From Macrothele yani (taxonomy: Eukaryota > Arthropoda > Arachnida > Araneae > Macrothelidae), in NCBI GenBank assembly GCA_039090855.1, contig CM076995.1, positions 116,622,770-116,686,769 of the forward strand: a DNA stretch of 64,000 nucleotides. The letters are read 5' to 3'. The notes beneath the pieces are model-generated. The model made no database searches, had not been told where the DNA came from, and saw only the letters and a list, made by a program, of their open reading frames with translations. Positions 60,905-64,000 of the stretch are shown here, piece by piece (position 1 is the stretch's first letter; each line of letters begins with the position of its first letter). A program made the translations under genes and the position numbers.

Positions 60905-61316
60905 ACATGCATGCATATCACTAAGCTGTTCTCTGAGATTCAGGGGTTAGCTCCTCAAAGAAAAGCTCATCTGCCAAACAAAAGTTTAAAACTGATGGAG
61001 CTAAATTTTAAATATTATTGAATGACGTATCAAACGTCTTCATTTGCAGTGCACCTGGCACCCAACTTGAGCTTCACTGACATCTGTCAGATGTCTCACA
61101 CAAGTCCTTTTGTACTTCATACTCATCTTTTTCTCATGCGGACATTCCTGAATCTTGTCCTCCCATGATTTCCTTGGCCTTCTTCTACCTTTCTTTCCTG
61201 CCACTTGAGCTGAATAAATTCTCTTAGTAAGCGTCTCATCACTCATTCTTTCAGCATGGCCAAACCACCTAAGAATATTTGTCTCCACCTTACTAACAAT
61301 ATTTTACTTCACAGTA
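60905..61316 (-). mobile_element. 5'-truncated LINE tail (24403 family)
   Basis: Starts gcatatcactaagctgttct and matches the 12690 and 24403 copies; codes for TNILRWFGHAERMSDETLTK and GRRRPRKSWEDKIQEC (61040-61288). Ends near attttacttcac where similarity stops. No clear target duplication. Confidence 0.85.
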
Positions 61317-61408
61317 AGTACAGAACTTACAAAATGCAAATCATAAAAAGTTATAAGACAGCACAAAAGTTCTGAAGTTAAATAGAGCAGAACATATTAC
61401 ACATCAAA

Positions 61409-61442
<34 letters not shown>

Positions 61443-61539
61443 TTACAACTTCCAAGGGTGGAGATGGAATGGCAAAGAATTTGTATGCAGAGTGATTGCA
61501 TGGTGGGATGTTGCTAGTATTCACAGTTGGCAGGTGGTT

Positions 61540-62620
61540 CTATGAGGTTAACTGCCCAGCAACACAAAGTACTATACATGCAAAATTTTGCTGGTAGGCT
61601 CGAAATTGATAAACCATGTGTATGTGGGAGATGCTATGTTATTTAAACAACCATCCCAGAAGCAGGCAACAAACTTTATACCTAGTTACACGTATGCAGA
61701 ATATTGGAAGATGGTTCTTCTGTACAGTGAATGCAAGTAGAACAGAACACCTTCTGCTGCTGCAAGATGCCAGTATATTCCACAGAGTTGTCGACCCATG
61801 TGTAAGATCATCTGTAACACATCCACTCAAGTTCAAGCTACAGGAAGCACAGTGGTGCATCTGAGATCATGTGAGGATGTAGATATGCCCACATGCTGGC
61901 ACATAAGAATAAGAAGTGATTATCACATGTGGGTTGAGTCATGCACAAAGCCCTCCATATCCTTCTTTGCATCATGTTCTGCTCTGCAAGCTACTTAAGC
62001 AATATGCTTTACAGAACAGTGACAGGAAACAGACACTGAACTAGTGTGATTATCTCCTTAATGTTGTGGTCAAATTGCCTAATTTTCATCACAACATCTT
62101 ATGGACAGATGAGATGAAATTCAACTGCAATGATGTAATGAGTGCAAATGCCCATTGCTAGGCCATGAAAGCCTGCGATGGACTTGAAACCAAGTCCATT
62201 GGTCCACAAATGTATGGTGCAGCATTTGGTGGAACACCATGCTAGTCCACTATTTTAAGAACAAACTTTGACCAACCACTGCTTTATGGATCTCCTGCAA
62301 AATCAGTTGGGTGACTGGCTGGGAAATGTACCATTAAACTATTTGTGAGATGTATGATGGCAATTTTGTGGAGCACAACCTCATCACATAGCACCTGTAC
62401 TTGGCATCTACATTTGAAAGTCAATGGATTGGTCCAGGAGGTTCTTTGCCCTGATGTGGGAGGGGGGCACAGTTGCTTGACCTGAGACACCTCTTGGGTT
62501 CTTTCTGTAGGGTATGTGAAATCAAAGGTATATGCAACAAGCAACAAACCTGGTTAACCTGAAAGGCTTGAAACAGTGCACCATGATGCTTACGACAATC
62601 AGTTGAGTCATGCTGGATAC
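61540..62620 (+). pseudogene. Fossil Tc1/mariner-superfamily transposase
   Basis: Scattered remnants on +: NILWTDEMKFN at about 62094 (first Asp), then VEHNLIT and ASTFESQWIGPGGSL (about 62370-62450) and PETPLGFFL, which correspond to the QQDGAPPH, NQWIGRRGP and SPDLTPLDFFLWG stations of a widespread insect transposase. The second and third Asp are lost. Termini not identified. Confidence 0.55.
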
Positions 62621-62664
62621 CTTTTTTTTTTTTTTTTTTTTTTTTTTTGGCTCTTTGGTGTAAT

Positions 62665-63180
62665 ATGTCATCACATCATCATCAAAAAACACCATCAATT
62701 CACTGCTGGTTGACGATTCCCAAAGTCCTTTCCAAAACTCTATCTTGAGCCAATCTCTTCCAAATCACTTCAACACACTTTTGAATATCATACACCCATC
62801 TCCCACGAGGTCTTCTAAGTTTTTTTCTTGTCCCTTGGTATCCAATTTGATACTTCAGTTGTCCAACGGTGGTCAGTTCTTTTAGCAATATGCCCAGCCC
62901 ATTTCCACTTGAGGGTCTTCACTTTGATCATGATGTCATACTCTCTTGTCATTTCCCCCTGTTCCATGTCTTTCCTGGTTATAACAAGCCTGCATCTCTC
63001 CACATTTCTGAGTTGTTTGCAGCTTCTGAATATCATTCTTAGTTAAAAGTCCATGTCTGCCTTCTATAAGTAAAAACGGGAAGGATGTATTGATTAAACA
63101 CTTATTTTAAATTGCTTGTAAAAATTGTGCCATTTCTTCCAAAAGCTCTCCAACCAAGTTTTATATGGTTATTAATCTCT
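62665..63180 (-). mobile_element. Old 5'-truncated RTE tail (13911 family or relative)
   Basis: Starts (cat)n at 62671 next to a ~30-base T run, then caattcactgctggttgacg, cacccatctcccacgaggtc, tttgatcatgatgtcat. Encodes remnants WKWAGHIAKRTDHRWTTEVS. More diverged than the 49250 copy. Confidence 0.8.
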
Positions 63181-64000
63181 TCTATGTACATATACACCAA
63201 AGACTTTTCAAGCATTTGTACTTCTTTTTCAAAGAGTTTGTCTAACACGTAATTTTAGGCTTTAAAAATCACATAACAAATTGAACAGAGTTGTAAAAAC
63301 CATTTCATGTACTATTCACAGCCTAATATATTCAAAATGGCAAATGCAGAAAAGGCTTAAGTGGAATGGAGTGATTCAAATTGAATCACTCAAATATTTA
63401 GTACTTGCAAAGCTTTTCATGATGTGATTATTTCTTTTCAGTCTTTACAATCTCACTTATCTCAGTGAAGAGATGATTAATAATTGTGAATACATGGCAT
63501 ACAATCAAAGTGTGATTTCAGAAGTGTTGCACACATCTGTTTATGTTCATGAGTTTCAGTACTAGGATTTAAGATGACATACATTAATCACTTGTGCCTA
63601 CATTCATTACTTGTATATTAAGTATTCCATGTGCTAGTACAGTAGCAGCTGTGCTTCTCATATCAAAAAGAGACTGTTTGTTCCCAAACAGAATGGTTAG
63701 ATACAGAGCAGGTGAGCACTGGAGGGTAGATATTCAGCCCACTGAAGAAAAACTTAAAATGAAACTGCTTAAAGAACACCTACTTTCTCTAACACAACAT
63801 TTTTATAAAAAGATGCTGTTATACCCCAATGAACTGCTAACAGATGTTCTTCAGCATACTCCACAGCTAACTTAATATCAAAGAGTATATAATAGAGAGC
63901 ATACTCTAATGTCAAAAACATATAGTTAAAATTAACTAGGATGCACAAGTCAATTACTTATAAATACATAGCAGCCATCTAAAAATAATGCCTTCATCCC

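Larger units (their letters stand above)
57799..64000 (+). other. Intron 6 of LMO7-like gene (no end in window)
   Basis: From donor gtaaga. I looked for the phase-1 continuation of the PDZ domain and did not find one. Contents: RTE tail, Tc1, LINE tails and a fossil transposase. I see nothing in 57800-58830 (save an unexplained open frame at 58251-58775), 60515-60900, 61320-61500 (an (aat)n microsatellite at about 61410-61441) and 63180-64000. Confidence 0.65.

Noticed and set aside
1..64000. tRNA genes at the pol III box matches
   Set aside because: Each match has SINE bodies and tails, and none folds into a full cloverleaf with paired acceptor ends.

Overview
This window is eukaryotic, intron-dominated and AT-rich. 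It most likely comes from an arthropod with a large, repeat-laden genome; I would guess an insect, but the species cannot be fixed from sequence alone. Evidence: small exons with GT/AG borders separated by introns of 4-19 kb, mariner/Tc1 transposases, RTE-type LINEs, a Penelope-like element with a GIY-YIG nuclease, a hAT element and several tRNA-derived SINE families.

The only host gene I can support runs on the + strand through the whole window. Six exons (1-344, 11664-11744, 18156-18310, 33714-33909, 37780-38232, 57672-57798) join in a consistent reading frame. They encode a Ser-rich segment, a basic/coiled-coil segment (NLDNWKSRRRK) and, in the last exon, the first half of a PDZ domain (KGFGFNLKGGKD). 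This order matches the LMO7/LIMCH1 family (Smallish in flies), which tethers actin and junction proteins at the cell cortex. Both the 5' end and the 3' end, where a LIM domain would be expected, lie outside the window.

Everything else is intron filled with mobile DNA. Intron 1: tRNA-SINE copies, a Tc1-like element (3137-4355), a mariner (6553-7827), a 543-bp TTAA MITE (8120-8662) and two foldback SINE structures. Intron 2: a degraded LINE copy, a full-length RTE/BovB-like LINE with an 11-bp target duplication (13911-17092) and a head-to-head SINE pair. Intron 3: an unclassified TIR element with a Tc1 nested in it, a non-autonomous hAT, a third tRNA-SINE foldback, a mariner-relative split by a complete 3.4-kb LINE with a 14-bp target duplication, and a 1.9-kb hAT with an 8-bp duplication. 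Intron 4: tandem repeats, a scrambled RTE tail and a mariner. Intron 5 (19.4 kb): a pogo-like MITE, a mariner fossil, two head-to-head Penelope copies inside one 12-bp target duplication, tandem repeats, and a 9.3-kb TTAA-flanked transposon carrying a Mutator/Kolobok-like transposase relic. That transposon contains a nested RTE tail and a 2.6-kb foldback whose arms are arrays of ~118-bp repeats. Intron 6: an RTE tail, a Tc1 element, a fossil transposase and two more LINE remnants.

Two themes stand out. First, most transposon coding strands run antisense to the host gene (about 15 of 21). Second, inverted duplications with short spacers recur at every scale, from 15-bp hairpins through SINE pairs to the Penelope and foldback palindromes.
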